Under the pieces are notes generated by a model. That model ran no database searches and was not told where the DNA came from. It was given only the letters and a program-made list of their open reading frames with translations. The translations under genes and the position numbers were made by a program. Source: Salegentibacter flavus (GTDB taxonomy: Bacteria; Bacteroidota; Bacteroidia; Flavobacteriales; Flavobacteriaceae). From it: a stretch of DNA of 64,000 nt. Shown here piece by piece: positions 15,464 to 24,955 of this stretch (its first letter is position 1; every line of letters starts with the position of its first letter). Where the stretch lies: the NCBI RefSeq assembly GCF_900115145.1, contig NZ_FOVL01000012.1:1-64000 (forward strand). The letters are read 5' to 3'.

Positions 15464-17827
15464 ATGAAAAAAAACTCACTCCTATTCCTTTTATTTATTG
15501 CTTTCGTACCTGTATTTGCGCAACAAAGTGATCTCTCGGTAGAAAAAATAATGCAGGATCCCTCTTGGATGGGAACTTTTCCCGAAAATATTAAATGGGG
15601 CTACGATAGCCAGAATATTTATTTTAATTACAATCCTGAAGGGAATCCGGGAGATTCCCTCTATAAAATCAATGTTCAGAATAAATCTGCCATCCGGAAA
15701 GTAAGCCTGGAAGAACGCAGAGAAATGATTCCCGGTGCAGGCGATTTTAATAAAAAAAGAACAAAAAAGCTCATTATTAAAAATGAGAGCCTGGCCATTG
15801 CCGATCTTAAATCCGGTGAGATTACCCAGCTGATTGACCTTTCAGAAGAAATCGAAGGTCCACAATTCATGGCCGATGAGAATCTTGTGACTTTTACCTC
15901 AGGAAACAATGCCTATCTCTTCGACCTAAAAAATGCCCGGATCGATCAACTTACTAAAATTGAAAAAGGCAAAAAGAAAGAAGAAAAAACCGAGGACACT
16001 TCTGAAAAGGATGATTGGGTTAAAGAAGAAAACCTGGAACTTCTCAGGATTGTAAATGAAAGAAAGATTAAAAAAGAAGAAACAGAAGCCCACCGCAAGG
16101 CAGTTGCCGAAAAAGAAGATTTCACTTTTTATCTTGAAGATCGTACAATTAGCAATCTACAGGTGGCACCCAATGCAAAATATGCTACTTTCAACCTCAT
16201 TACCCGTAAAAGCAGTAAAAGCACCGATGTGCCTAATTACGTTGATGAATCTGGATATACAGTTAATCTACCTGCCCGGTCAAAAGTTGGAGAGGATGAG
16301 ATTACCGTAGAACTGGCTATTTATAATTTTGAGAAGGATACAGTTTTTATGCTAAATACTGAATCTCTTCCGGGTCTGGAAGACCTGCCCGATTATACCG
16401 AAGACTATCCCGATCGCGACTGGGAGAAGATGGAAAGAGAAGTGATTCCCTCCAGAGCTTATTTTTCTGATAATGGAGAAAAAGCGGTGGTTAATATCCA
16501 TTCTAAAGACAATAAAGATCGCTGGATAGTTTCAATAGACCTTGAGAACGGCGAATTAAAAAATCTGGACCGCCAGCGTGATGAAGCCTGGATCGCAGGT
16601 CCCGGTGTGGGCTACACTTTTTACGGCGGAGGCACATTTGGCTGGCTTCCCGATAACAAACATATTTATTTCCAAAGTGAGGAAACAGGTTATTCTCACC
16701 TCTATTTACTCAACGTAGATACCGGAAATAAAAAAGCCCTTACCAATGGGGAATTTGAAGTTTTTAATCCCGAATTATCCAATGATAAAAAACACTGGTT
16801 TTTGACGACTTCGGAAGTCGGTCCTGGGGAACGCCATTTTTACAAGATGCCGGTAATGGGTGGAAAAATGGAAAAGTTAACCCAGATGGAAGGGAATAAT
16901 GAAGTTCATCTTTCACCAGACGGGAAATATATGGCCATCAGGCATTCATACAGCAACCAACCCTGGGAGTTGTATCTTAAGAAAACCCGTGCCAATGCCG
17001 AAGCTGAAAAATTAACCGAAGGACAAACAGAAGAATTCGCTTCCTACCAATGGCGCGAACCTGAAATGATTGAATTTGAAGCTGAAGACGGCGCTATGGT
17101 CCCTGCAAGACTTTACGCACCAACCGAAGCAACTAAAAACGACGCGGCCGTAGTGTTTGTTCACGGTGCAGGTTATCTTCAGAATGTGCATAAATGGTGG
17201 AGTAGCTATTTCAGGGAATATATGTTCCATAATCTTTTAACCGATCTTGGTTATACCGTTATCGACATAGATTACAGAGGGAGTGCAGGTTATGGCCGTG
17301 ACTGGAGAACAGCGATCTATCGCCATATGGGCGGAAAAGATTTGAGTGACCAGGTAGACGGAGTTAGATATCTCATAGAAAATCATGGCATTAATCCTGA
17401 GAAAGTTGGGATCTACGGTGGTAGTTACGGTGGCTTCATCACCTTAATGGGAATGTTTAATGAACCTGAAACTTTTAAAGCAGGAGCCGCGTTGCGCTCG
17501 GTGACCGATTGGGCACACTACAATCATGGGTACACCTCCAATATTCTGAATGAACCTTCCAAAGATCCAATCGCTTATCGTAAATCTTCGCCTATTTATT
17601 TTGCTGAAGGACTGGAAGGAGACCTCTTGATCGCCCACGGAATGCTGGATGTAAACGTTCATTTTCAGGATGTGGTAAGGCTTGCTCAACGCCTTATAGA
17701 ACTCGGAAAGGATGACTGGGAGATGGCGGTTTATCCTGTGGAAGATCACGGTTTTGTAGAACCGAGCAGCTGGACCGATGAATACAAGCGTATTTTAAAA
17801 CTATTTAACGAAAGCCTCCTGGAGTAA
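15464..17827 (+). CDS. S9 family prolyl oligopeptidase-type peptidase
   Basis: A 787-residue secreted serine peptidase with a signal peptide to about residue 19 (cleavage after VFA). The N-terminal two thirds form a DPP-IV-like beta propeller. The alpha/beta hydrolase domain begins near residue 540. The catalytic triad is Ser654 in GGSYGG, Asp729 in GMLDVNVH and His762 in EDHGF. Such enzymes release dipeptides or cut after Pro. Its stop overlaps the start of the aminotransferase gene by one base (TAATG), so the two are translationally coupled. Confidence 0.92.
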   Translation: MKKNSLLFLLFIAFVPVFAQQSDLSVEKIMQDPSWMGTFPENIKWGYDSQNIYFNYNPEGNPGDSLYKINVQNKSAIRKVSLEERREMIPGAGDFNKKRTKKLIIKNESLAIADLKSGEITQLIDLSEEIEGPQFMADENLVTFTSGNNAYLFDLKNARIDQLTKIEKGKKKEEKTEDTSEKDDWVKEENLELLRIVNERKIKKEETEAHRKAVAEKEDFTFYLEDRTISNLQVAPNAKYATFNLITRKSSKSTDVPNYVDESGYTVNLPARSKVGEDEITVELAIYNFEKDTVFMLNTESLPGLEDLPDYTEDYPDRDWEKMEREVIPSRAYFSDNGEKAVVNIHSKDNKDRWIVSIDLENGELKNLDRQRDEAWIAGPGVGYTFYGGGTFGWLPDNKHIYFQSEETGYSHLYLLNVDTGNKKALTNGEFEVFNPELSNDKKHWFLTTSEVGPGERHFYKMPVMGGKMEKLTQMEGNNEVHLSPDGKYMAIRHSYSNQPWELYLKKTRANAEAEKLTEGQTEEFASYQWREPEMIEFEAEDGAMVPARLYAPTEATKNDAAVVFVHGAGYLQNVHKWWSSYFREYMFHNLLTDLGYTVIDIDYRGSAGYGRDWRTAIYRHMGGKDLSDQVDGVRYLIENHGINPEKVGIYGGSYGGFITLMGMFNEPETFKAGAALRSVTDWAHYNHGYTSNILNEPSKDPIAYRKSSPIYFAEGLEGDLLIAHGMLDVNVHFQDVVRLAQRLIELGKDDWEMAVYPVEDHGFVEPSSWTDEYKRILKLFNESLLE

Positions 17828-19053
17828 TGGACATCAATTTTGTACGCCGGCAATTTCCGGCACTGGAACAGGAATTCACATATATGGATAACGCCGGGGG
17901 CTCCCAGACCCTCTCTAAGGTAGCCGAGAGAATAAGCGGTTATCTTTTGCATCATAATGTACAGTTGGGTGCTTCTTATAAAGTTTCCAGAGAAGCCGGA
18001 GAGAAATTGAGTTACGCAACCAATGAGGTTGCAAAATTTATTAATGCCTCCTGTCCTGAAGAGGTTGTGATAGGGCCATCCTCCAGTATGCTTTTACGCA
18101 TTTTAAGCCTTAGCCTAAGCAAACAATGGCAGGAAGGGGATGAGGTAATCGTCACCAACACCGATCACGAAGCCAATGTCTCCCCCTGGACCGATCTCGA
18201 AGAGAAAGGTATTAAGGTAAAGATTTGGAAAGTAAACCCCGAAACCCTGGAACTGGATCTTTCTGCACTAAAGGAATTGCTTTCTAAGCGTACCAAGTTG
18301 GTTGCAGTAAATCATGCCTCAAATGTACTTGGGACGATTAATCCTATAAAAGAGATCACTGAGATTGCACACAAAGCCGGAGCATTGATTTGTGTTGATG
18401 GAGTGGCTTATGCACCCCACAGGCAAGTAAATGTAAAAGAATTGGATGTAGACTTTTATGTCTTTAGCTGGTATAAAACCTACGGCCCCCACCTTGCTGT
18501 TATGTACGGAAAATATGATTTACTGTATGAAATGGACGGGATAAACCATTATTTTTTCGGCAAGAAGGATGTGCCTTATAAGTTTCAGCCGGGAAATTTC
18601 AATTTTGAACTCACCTACAGTCTACTGGGAATTACCGAATATTTTGAGGAATTCTACCGGGAGCATTTCCGCAGCACAAAAAAATTAGATACTCCTGAAA
18701 AGCTGGCCAAAAGCTTCGATATTATCGCCAGGTATGAAGAAAGGATAAGCACCCCTTTATTGACATTTCTTAATGAAAATCCTGAAATAAGAATTATAGG
18801 TTATCCAGAAGCCGATAGAAATAAAAGGGTGCCTACCATCTCTTTTGTGCATTCCAAAATGAAAAGCGACGAAATTGTAAAACAGGTAGATGAGCATCGC
18901 ATCGGAATCAGGTTTGGGGACTTCTATGCTAAAAAGCTTATACAAGATCTCGGCCTGGAGAAAAAAAATGGGGTGGTGAGAATAAGCCTGGTACATTACA
19001 ATACCGCCGATGAAGTGAAAAGACTGATTGAGGTATTGAAAAAGATCCTTTAA
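17827..19053 (+). CDS. Class V aminotransferase (cysteine desulfurase-like)
   Basis: A 408-residue PLP enzyme of the NifS/SufS/isopenicillin epimerase group. TNTDHEANVSPW and VNHASNVLGTINPI contact the cofactor, VDGVAYAPH carries the Asp that pairs with the pyridine nitrogen, and SWYKTYGPH has the Schiff-base lysine, Lys217. No iron-sulfur assembly genes are nearby, so a selective desulfurase role is uncertain. These enzymes are often annotated as cysteine desulfurase-like proteins of the VC1184 type. It is cotranscribed with the S9 peptidase and ends at a terminator. Confidence 0.85.
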   Translation: MDINFVRRQFPALEQEFTYMDNAGGSQTLSKVAERISGYLLHHNVQLGASYKVSREAGEKLSYATNEVAKFINASCPEEVVIGPSSSMLLRILSLSLSKQWQEGDEVIVTNTDHEANVSPWTDLEEKGIKVKIWKVNPETLELDLSALKELLSKRTKLVAVNHASNVLGTINPIKEITEIAHKAGALICVDGVAYAPHRQVNVKELDVDFYVFSWYKTYGPHLAVMYGKYDLLYEMDGINHYFFGKKDVPYKFQPGNFNFELTYSLLGITEYFEEFYREHFRSTKKLDTPEKLAKSFDIIARYEERISTPLLTFLNENPEIRIIGYPEADRNKRVPTISFVHSKMKSDEIVKQVDEHRIGIRFGDFYAKKLIQDLGLEKKNGVVRISLVHYNTADEVKRLIEVLKKIL

Positions 19054-19054
19054 A

Positions 19055-19100
19055 ATAAAAAGCCGCGATCTCAGAATTTGAAATCGTGGCTTAATTTTAT
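19055..19100. terminator. Bidirectional rho-independent terminator
   Basis: AAGCCGCGAT (19060-19069) pairs with ATCGTGGCTT (19083-19092) with one G-U pair. A/T runs lie on both sides. It separates the convergent aminotransferase and trans-sulfuration genes. Confidence 0.75.
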
Positions 19101-19112
19101 AAAAAACCTTTG

Positions 19113-20255
19113 TTATCCCAGGGCCTGTTTTAGATCTTCAATTAGATCTCCCTCATCTTCCACGCCTATACTAAGACGAATAAGGGAGTCTACAACTCCG
19201 ATCTTTGCTCTTTCTTCCTGTGGAATTGAAGCGTGCGTCATACTGGCCGGGTGCCCGGCAAGAGATTCCACTCCACCAAGAGATTCTGCAAGAGTGAAAA
19301 CTTTAAGGTTTTCCACTATTTTTGTGGCGCTTTCCAAGGTATTTTCCTTGGTGGTAAAAGAGATCATTCCGCCGAAATCTTTCATCTGCTTTTTAGCGAT
19401 ATCATGATTAGGGTGATCTTCAAAACCAGGCCAATACACTTTGTCAACTTTTGGATGGGTCTTCAGGAATTTAGCAACTGCTTCCCCGTTTTCACAGTGT
19501 CTCTGCATACGCAAGTGTAGCGTTTTTATTCCGCGAAGCACCAGAAAACTATCCTGAGGGCCGCAAACCGCACCACTGGCTTTCTGAATAAAATATAGTT
19601 TTTCAGCCAGGTTCTTATCGTTCACCACAAGAGCGCCCAATACCACATCACTGTGCCCACCAAGATACTTTGTCGCGCTGTGCATCACGATATCTGCACC
19701 TAAATCCATTGGCTGTTGCAAATAGGGCGTAGCAAAAGTATTATCTACCGCAAGTAATAAGTTGTGTTTTTTGGCGATTTTAGAAGCCGCTTCGATATCG
19801 ATGATATTCATCATTGGGTTGGTTGGTGTTTCCAGCCAGATGAGTTTTGTATTTTCATTAATATACTCCTCGATTTTCGATGCATCCTGCATCCCGATAA
19901 AATGAAATTTAATCTCAAAATTCTCAAAAATAGTAGTGAAAAGTCGGTATGAACCTCCGTAAAGGTCATTGGTAGAGATAATCTCATCGCCTGGTTTGAA
20001 TAGTTTCATCACTGCATCAATCGCAGCGAGACCGGAGCCAAATGCCAATCCAAACTTTGCATTCTCAATACTGGCAAGCGACTTCTCCAAAGCTGTTCTT
20101 GTAGGATTACCGCTTCGGGAATACTCAAATCCCTTGTGCCCACCGGGGGTGCTTTGTGAATATGTACTGGTTTGATAAATTGGTGGCATTACCGAGCCGT
20201 ATGCGGGGTCTGTATTTTCCTGTCCGCCGTGTACTGTTTTGGTATTAAATTTCAT
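19113..20255 (-). CDS. Cystathionine gamma-synthase / gamma-lyase family PLP enzyme
   Basis: A 380-residue enzyme of the Cys/Met metabolism family. Signatures are SRSGNPTRTALE, AFGSGLAAIDAV, VDNTFATPYLQQP, and SATKYLGGHSD with the PLP lysine at about Lys196. The family makes or splits cystathionine between cysteine and homocysteine; sequence alone does not separate synthase from lyase. The start is ATG 20255, giving MKFNTKTVHGG. The frame extends to 20303, but that would overlap the -33 element of a good promoter. Confidence 0.88.
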   Translation of the reverse strand: MKFNTKTVHGGQENTDPAYGSVMPPIYQTSTYSQSTPGGHKGFEYSRSGNPTRTALEKSLASIENAKFGLAFGSGLAAIDAVMKLFKPGDEIISTNDLYGGSYRLFTTIFENFEIKFHFIGMQDASKIEEYINENTKLIWLETPTNPMMNIIDIEAASKIAKKHNLLLAVDNTFATPYLQQPMDLGADIVMHSATKYLGGHSDVVLGALVVNDKNLAEKLYFIQKASGAVCGPQDSFLVLRGIKTLHLRMQRHCENGEAVAKFLKTHPKVDKVYWPGFEDHPNHDIAKKQMKDFGGMISFTTKENTLESATKIVENLKVFTLAESLGGVESLAGHPASMTHASIPQEERAKIGVVDSLIRLSIGVEDEGDLIEDLKQALG

Positions 20256-20272
20256 ATCTACTGTGTCTAAAG

Positions 20273-20304
20273 CAAATGTAGCATAGCTGTTGGGCAATAA
20301 CAAA
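20273..20304 (-). promoter_or_regulatory. Promoter of the trans-sulfuration gene
   Basis: On the minus strand TTTG (20304-20301) is followed after 20 bases by TACATTTG (20280-20273), a full match to the Bacteroidota consensus. It supports the ATG at 20255 as the true start. Confidence 0.65.
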
Positions 20305-20344
20305 ATTGGCTGTACCTTTATATTTCAATTTAACAGCCATAAAA

Positions 20345-21097
20345 TTGAAAAAACTACTCTCTATTTTCAGCCTTATCTTTCTTTTTTCTGCCTGCGAGCA
20401 GGAAGCTGAAAGTCTCGAATTTTTAAATTATTCAGTAGAAAGAAGTGCCGATAACTGTGATCCTGAAACCGAAAAATGCAGTTTCATAGACCTGAATTTC
20501 CCTGTAGCTTCGGGCACTGAAAACCGGGAGAAGCAGATCAATAAAGAGATCGAAAATCATCTTAGCTATATTTTGGGTTATGAAGATGAACCCAATATAG
20601 GTTCAGTAGAAGATATGGCAGATATCTTCATCCAGAATTACGAAATGACCAAAAAAGATTTCCCCGGATATAACACTCCCTGGGAAGCCACTATTTATGG
20701 TGAAATTAGCTATGAATCTGATAAGCTAGTCTCCATTCAGTTTAATTCTGAAGTTTTTGAAGGCGGGGCCCATGGCTACAGTAGTATCACCTGGCTGAAT
20801 TTTAACCCTGAAACCGGAGCAATTTATTCCCAGGATGAACTTTTTGCCGAGGACTTCAAAGCCTTTATAGAGGATATATTCAGAAAAGAACAGGGAATTC
20901 CGGAAGGCGAACCCATCAATAGTACAGGTTTATTTTTCGAAAATGATAAATTTCATCTTCCGCAGAATATAGGTTTCAGCAACACTAAAGTTATTCTCTA
21001 TTACAATGCCTACGAGATTGCCGCCTACGCCGATGGCCCATACCGGATGGAGTTCCCTCAAACTGAAATTTCAGAATATATAAAGATTGAATTATAA
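20345..21097 (+). CDS. DUF3298/DUF4163-type lipoprotein
   Basis: About 250 residues beginning at TTG 20345 (MKKLLSIFSLIF), which gives a standard lipoprotein signal with lipobox FLFSAC. The frame is open upstream to 20306, but those residues are not signal-like. The second half, EVFEGGAHGYSSITWLNFNPETG, is characteristic of DUF3298, and the region before it fits DUF4163; together they are found in secreted proteins related to RsiV. No sigma factor is adjacent. It is followed closely by an ArsC-like gene and an EamA transporter gene. Confidence 0.8.
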   Translation: MKKLLSIFSLIFLFSACEQEAESLEFLNYSVERSADNCDPETEKCSFIDLNFPVASGTENREKQINKEIENHLSYILGYEDEPNIGSVEDMADIFIQNYEMTKKDFPGYNTPWEATIYGEISYESDKLVSIQFNSEVFEGGAHGYSSITWLNFNPETGAIYSQDELFAEDFKAFIEDIFRKEQGIPEGEPINSTGLFFENDKFHLPQNIGFSNTKVILYYNAYEIAAYADGPYRMEFPQTEISEYIKIEL

Positions 21098-21108
21098 GGT
21101 ATTTCAAA

Positions 21109-21462
21109 ATGAAAAAGATCTATCACCTCTCTACCTGCGATACGAATAAAAGAATCCTTAAAGAACTCGATCCTCCTGCGGCTTTTAAGCTTCAGGATAT
21201 AAAAACGGAAGGGATCACCGAAGAGCAGATCGATGAGATGCAGGAGCTCGCCGGAAGTTATGAAGCGCTTTTCAGCAAACGAGCAAGGCTCTACAGGGAA
21301 AAAGAACTACACCTGGAAGAACTCACCGAAGACCGCTATAGAAATCTTATTCTGGAACACTACACTTTTCTGAACCGTCCTGTAATTATTAACAACGATG
21401 AGATCTTTATAGGGAATTCAAAAAAAACGGTGGAGGCTGCGAAAAAATCGATAAATGAATAA
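21109..21462 (+). CDS. ArsC/Spx-like thioredoxin-fold protein
   Basis: A 117-residue protein with the ArsC-family layout: an N-terminal strand IYHLSTCDTNKRIL with Cys9 in the usual active-site position, a central helical region, and NRPVIINNDEIFIGN near the end. It lacks the second CxxC cysteine, as do many arsenate reductase-like proteins. No arsenic resistance genes are present, so arsenate reduction is doubtful and a redox or glutaredoxin-linked role is equally possible. Its end overlaps the following transporter gene by eight bases. Confidence 0.78.
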   Translation: MKKIYHLSTCDTNKRILKELDPPAAFKLQDIKTEGITEEQIDEMQELAGSYEALFSKRARLYREKELHLEELTEDRYRNLILEHYTFLNRPVIINNDEIFIGNSKKTVEAAKKSINE

Positions 21463-22351
21463 CAGAGCCCTGGCAATTATTGCAGCAACTATTGCCAGTG
21501 CTATTTACGGGGTAAACCATACTTTAGCCAAAGGGGTGATGCCCGTTCACATCGAGCCATTGGGATTTATATTCCTTAGGGTTTTTGGTGCAGCAATCCT
21601 TTTTTGGGCAATTAGTTTCCTCGGGCCACGAGAAAAAATAGCGACTTCAGACTGGCCAAGAATACTGGGTAGTGCCGTTTTTGGGATGGTGATAAATATG
21701 CTGTTCTTTTTTAAAGGCCTAAGTCTTTCCACGCCTATTAACAGCTCTGTGATTGTGACGCTTTCCCCGGTGATGGTCCTTATCCTGGCTTCTATTCTGA
21801 TTAGAGAACGCATCACCTTATTAAAGAGTATCGGGATAATTGTTGGGCTTGCGGGAGCACTAATTTTGGTTCTTTTTAGTGCTGATACCGGCAGCAATGC
21901 GCCTAATATTCCTATGGGAAATGTGCTGTTTATCGTTAACGCCTTTTCCTACGGACTTTATCTGATTCTTGTAAAACCCTTAACCGCAAAATACCATCCC
22001 TTTACCCTTATGAAGTGGCTTTTCCTGATTGGTGTTTTTATAAATTTCCCCATCACTATTGGCGAATTTACCGATGTTCAATGGAGTAGTTTGCCCTTTG
22101 ACGCCATCTGGAAAATGGCTTTCGTGGTAGTGGGAACCACTTTTTCAACTTATTTGCTGAATATTTATGCGCTAAAACAACTTTCAGCTTCCACCATAAG
22201 TGCCTTTATTTACCTGCAACCGCTTATCGCAATTGTTTATGCCATAAGTACAGGCGCCGATTCGCTGAATCTCACCAAGGTGGTTGCCGCCCTATTGGTG
22301 TTTGCCGGGGTTTATATGGTTACCAAAAAGAAAACCGAATTAAGAGCTTAA
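21455..22351 (+). CDS. EamA/DMT family transporter
   Basis: A 298-residue membrane protein with ten predicted helices in two EamA repeats (about 5-140 and 150-292). Typical features are ASAIYGVNHTLAKGVMP in helix 1, and the ends of the repeats, LVLFSADTG and FAGVYMVTKKK. These drug/metabolite transporters usually export small metabolites; the substrate cannot be read from sequence. It overlaps the ArsC-like gene and is probably cotranscribed with it. Confidence 0.85.
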   Translation: MNNRALAIIAATIASAIYGVNHTLAKGVMPVHIEPLGFIFLRVFGAAILFWAISFLGPREKIATSDWPRILGSAVFGMVINMLFFFKGLSLSTPINSSVIVTLSPVMVLILASILIRERITLLKSIGIIVGLAGALILVLFSADTGSNAPNIPMGNVLFIVNAFSYGLYLILVKPLTAKYHPFTLMKWLFLIGVFINFPITIGEFTDVQWSSLPFDAIWKMAFVVVGTTFSTYLLNIYALKQLSASTISAFIYLQPLIAIVYAISTGADSLNLTKVVAALLVFAGVYMVTKKKTELRA

Positions 22352-22443
22352 TCATGGATCTCGGGACAAGCCCACAATTATGAATCGGAAAAAATTTTAT
22401 AACTCGAAGCGAGCCTCGGGGGAATTAAACCCTCAATGAGGGA

Positions 22444-22932
22444 TTAAAGTTGATGCGGCTCAATATGCTGTGGCCGTTTCCCGTACTTGCGAGTGTCTTC
22501 TTTAGTTAATATCCTGAAATCTTCAGTGTGGGAAAGACTATTTAGGTTTTGATACAATTCCGGGGGAAGTTTGGTAAGTTTTCGTTCTTCTAAGTCTATC
22601 CAACTCCCCATCATCTCGCAGCTGGCGAAATTCCGGCCCTTATAATCGTAAAAGTTGTGAAGGAATTCGAAATACATCCCGTCTTTTGATAAGCCCTTTA
22701 ATTCCAATGTCACTTTAACCGGGTGGCCGGCAAAAACTTCTTTAAAATAATAAACGTGCTCATAAAATACTACGGGACCCAGATTATATTTGACCAATTC
22801 TTCCTGCCCAAAACCGTTCTCCATTAAAAAGCTCATTCGGGTATGGCTCATAAAATTTATATAGGCAGTGTTAGCCAGATGACGGTTGGCGTCTGTATCG
22901 CTCCAGCGGATATCAAATTCTTTAATGTACAT
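22444..22932 (-). CDS. Acyl-CoA thioesterase, hotdog fold (4HBT)
   Basis: A 162-residue protein. The N-terminal RWSDTDANRHLANTAYINF carries the catalytic-type Asp of the 4-hydroxybenzoyl-CoA thioesterase family, and VKVTLELKGLSKDGMYFEF is the long central strand pair. Such proteins hydrolyse acyl-CoA thioesters in the cytoplasm. The substrate is unknown. It is monocistronic and divergent from the YheT-like hydrolase gene. Confidence 0.83.
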   Translation of the reverse strand: MYIKEFDIRWSDTDANRHLANTAYINFMSHTRMSFLMENGFGQEELVKYNLGPVVFYEHVYYFKEVFAGHPVKVTLELKGLSKDGMYFEFLHNFYDYKGRNFASCEMMGSWIDLEERKLTKLPPELYQNLNSLSHTEDFRILTKEDTRKYGKRPQHIEPHQL

Positions 22933-23017
22933 CAGTAATTTTTTAATAAATCTAACAAATTATATTATGCGTGCATAATTATTGTGCTTAAAATTAATTT
23001 CCTGAAATTAGCCGCAA

Positions 23018-23986
23018 ATGCCATTGATAAAAAGCACATATACCGCCCCACGAATATTCCGAAATCCCCATTTTTCGACAATTTATTCGTCTACCTTGAG
23101 AAAAGTGGCTTTTAGCACCAGTCAGCGTGATCGCGTAGAACTTGAAGACGGAGATTTTCTTGATCTCGATCGCAGTTTTTCTTCTGAAGGAAACCACAAG
23201 AGGCTGGTAATCCTCCTTCACGGCCTGGCAGGAAATGCCCAGCGTCCTTATATGAACGCCATGGCGCGCATTTTTGCTGAAGCCGGTTGGGACACAGCCG
23301 CGATGAATTTCAGAGGTTGCAGCGTAGAGATGAATAGGCTTTACCGTAGCTATAATGCTGGGGCTACCGAAGATCTCAAAGCAGTGATAAATCATATCTT
23401 AGCTGAAAACAGGTATTCTGAGATCGCTTTGGTCGGATTTAGTCTGGGCGGGAATTTAATGCTAAAGTATTTAGGGGAAACTTCAGAAATACCTTCGGAA
23501 ATAAAATCGGCGGTGGCGATATCTACTCCCTGCGATCTGGGAGCTTCATTGGAAGAGCTCAGCCAAACCCGAAATATTATCTATTCAAAACGTTTTGTGC
23601 GAAACCTTAAAAAGGAATTATTCCGGCGCCATCTGGCTTTCCCGGAGAAAATTTCCAAGGAAGAGATCGCCGGCTGCAAATCCTTGCGCGATATTGACGA
23701 GCTATACACCAGTCGGGCACACGGTTATAAAAATGCCGCAGATTATTACAAGAAGTGCAGCTCGCTTCATTTTTTACCTAATATTCAAATTCCTACTTTA
23801 CTCATCAATGCTGAAAACGATTCCTTTTTATCGGCAACTTCCTATCCTGTAGAAATTGCAAAAAATTCTAAAGATCTTCATCTTGAGATCCCGGCACACG
23901 GAGGGCACGTAGGATTTATTCAAAATAAAAAAACCTATTATCACGAAGAGCGGGCCCTGGAATTTGTACAGAACTTTTCAGAATAA
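23018..23986 (+). CDS. YheT-like alpha/beta hydrolase
   Basis: A 322-residue cytoplasmic hydrolase of the YheT/UPF0017 family. VILLHGLAGNAQRPY forms the oxyanion strand, AMNFRGCSVEMNRL is a family hallmark, and GFSLGGN carries the nucleophile Ser. Asp in NAENDSFL and His in GGHVGFI complete the triad. Relatives act as carboxylesterases or lipases; the physiological substrate is unknown. Start ATG 23018 gives the family-typical N-terminus with PRIFRNPHFSTIYSS. Confidence 0.87.
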   Translation: MPLIKSTYTAPRIFRNPHFSTIYSSTLRKVAFSTSQRDRVELEDGDFLDLDRSFSSEGNHKRLVILLHGLAGNAQRPYMNAMARIFAEAGWDTAAMNFRGCSVEMNRLYRSYNAGATEDLKAVINHILAENRYSEIALVGFSLGGNLMLKYLGETSEIPSEIKSAVAISTPCDLGASLEELSQTRNIIYSKRFVRNLKKELFRRHLAFPEKISKEEIAGCKSLRDIDELYTSRAHGYKNAADYYKKCSSLHFLPNIQIPTLLINAENDSFLSATSYPVEIAKNSKDLHLEIPAHGGHVGFIQNKKTYYHEERALEFVQNFSE

Positions 23987-24047
23987 ATTTTGCAATAAAA
24001 TTGAAAATCTTCAGAAACGGGGAATTTTAAAATAGCCTTTAGGTCGC

Positions 24048-24077
24048 TTTGCACTGCTTTAGAATTGATTATCTTTG
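24048..24077 (+). promoter_or_regulatory. Promoter of the yicC-gmk-nadD operon
   Basis: TTTG at 24048-24051, an 18-base spacer and TATCTTTG at 24070-24077 match the Bacteroidota sigma consensus. The ATG of the yicC gene is at 24098, leaving a leader of about 15 bases. Confidence 0.7.
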
Positions 24078-24097
24078 CGCAAGCTTAAAAATCACCT

Positions 24098-24955
24098 ATG
24101 ATTCAGTCAATGACAGGTTTTGGAAAAAGCGTTACGCAACTTCCGGCCAAAAAGATTACCGTAGAGATCAAATCTCTAAACAGTAAAAATCTTGATGTAA
24201 ACGCACGCATCCCATCGCAATACCGCGAGAAAGAACTTCAGCTTAGAAATACCATTTCCAAATCCCTCACCCGGGGAAAAATAGATTTCTCTCTTTTTGT
24301 AGAGATCACCGGCGAGGAGACTACTGCAGCGGTTAATCCGGGAGTGGTGCGAAATTATATCGAACAATTAAAACAAATTGTTGACGGCGATGAAACCGAA
24401 TTGCTAAAAATGGCAGTGAGAATGCCCGATGCTTTAAGTACTGCCCGTGAAGAAATTAACCAAAGCGAATTTAAGGCTATCGAAGAAGCCGTAATAGAAG
24501 CCCTGGAAGAGATCAATGATTTCAGAAATGCTGAAGGCAAAGCCTTGGAAAAAGATCTCAAGCTTAGGGTTGAAAATATTGACCGTTTGCTTCAGGAGGT
24601 CATTAAAATTGATCCCGAAAGAGTGGAAGCAGTAAAGGAACGCCTTAAAAAAGGGGTAGCCGATCTCAAGGAAAATGTTGATGAAAACCGCTTTGAACAG
24701 GAATTGGTTTATTATATCGAAAAATTCGATATCACTGAAGAGAAGGTAAGACTGGAAAACCACCTCGATTACTTTAAAGAAAGTATCGATTCTGACGATT
24801 CCAACGGGAGAAAACTGGGCTTCATCTCTCAGGAAATGGGTCGCGAAATCAATACTATTGGCAGCAAATCCAATTATGCCCCGATGCAACAATTGGTTGT
24901 GCAGATGAAAGATGAGCTGGAAAAGATAAAAGAACAACTCTTAAACGTACTCTAA
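24098..24955 (+). CDS. YicC family protein, putative endoribonuclease
   Basis: A 285-residue protein. The N-terminus MIQSMTGFGK and SLNSKNLDVNARIPSQYREKE are the diagnostic YicC_N motifs. The DUF1732 C-terminal half ends in KLGFISQEMGREINTIGSKSN. In other bacteria YicC-like proteins are reported to act on RNA. It is the first gene of an operon with guanylate kinase, starting 20 bases after a good promoter and ending directly at the gmk ATG. Confidence 0.9.
   Translation: MIQSMTGFGKSVTQLPAKKITVEIKSLNSKNLDVNARIPSQYREKELQLRNTISKSLTRGKIDFSLFVEITGEETTAAVNPGVVRNYIEQLKQIVDGDETELLKMAVRMPDALSTAREEINQSEFKAIEEAVIEALEEINDFRNAEGKALEKDLKLRVENIDRLLQEVIKIDPERVEAVKERLKKGVADLKENVDENRFEQELVYYIEKFDITEEKVRLENHLDYFKESIDSDDSNGRKLGFISQEMGREINTIGSKSNYAPMQQLVVQMKDELEKIKEQLLNVL

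Noticed and set aside
20256-20303. Longer start for the cystathionine synthase/lyase
   Set aside because: It overlaps a consensus promoter, and the family N-terminus begins at ATG 20255.
22352-22443. Terminator between the EamA and thioesterase genes
   Set aside because: CCCTC/GAGGG can pair, but the loop is only three bases and there is no T tract on the needed side.
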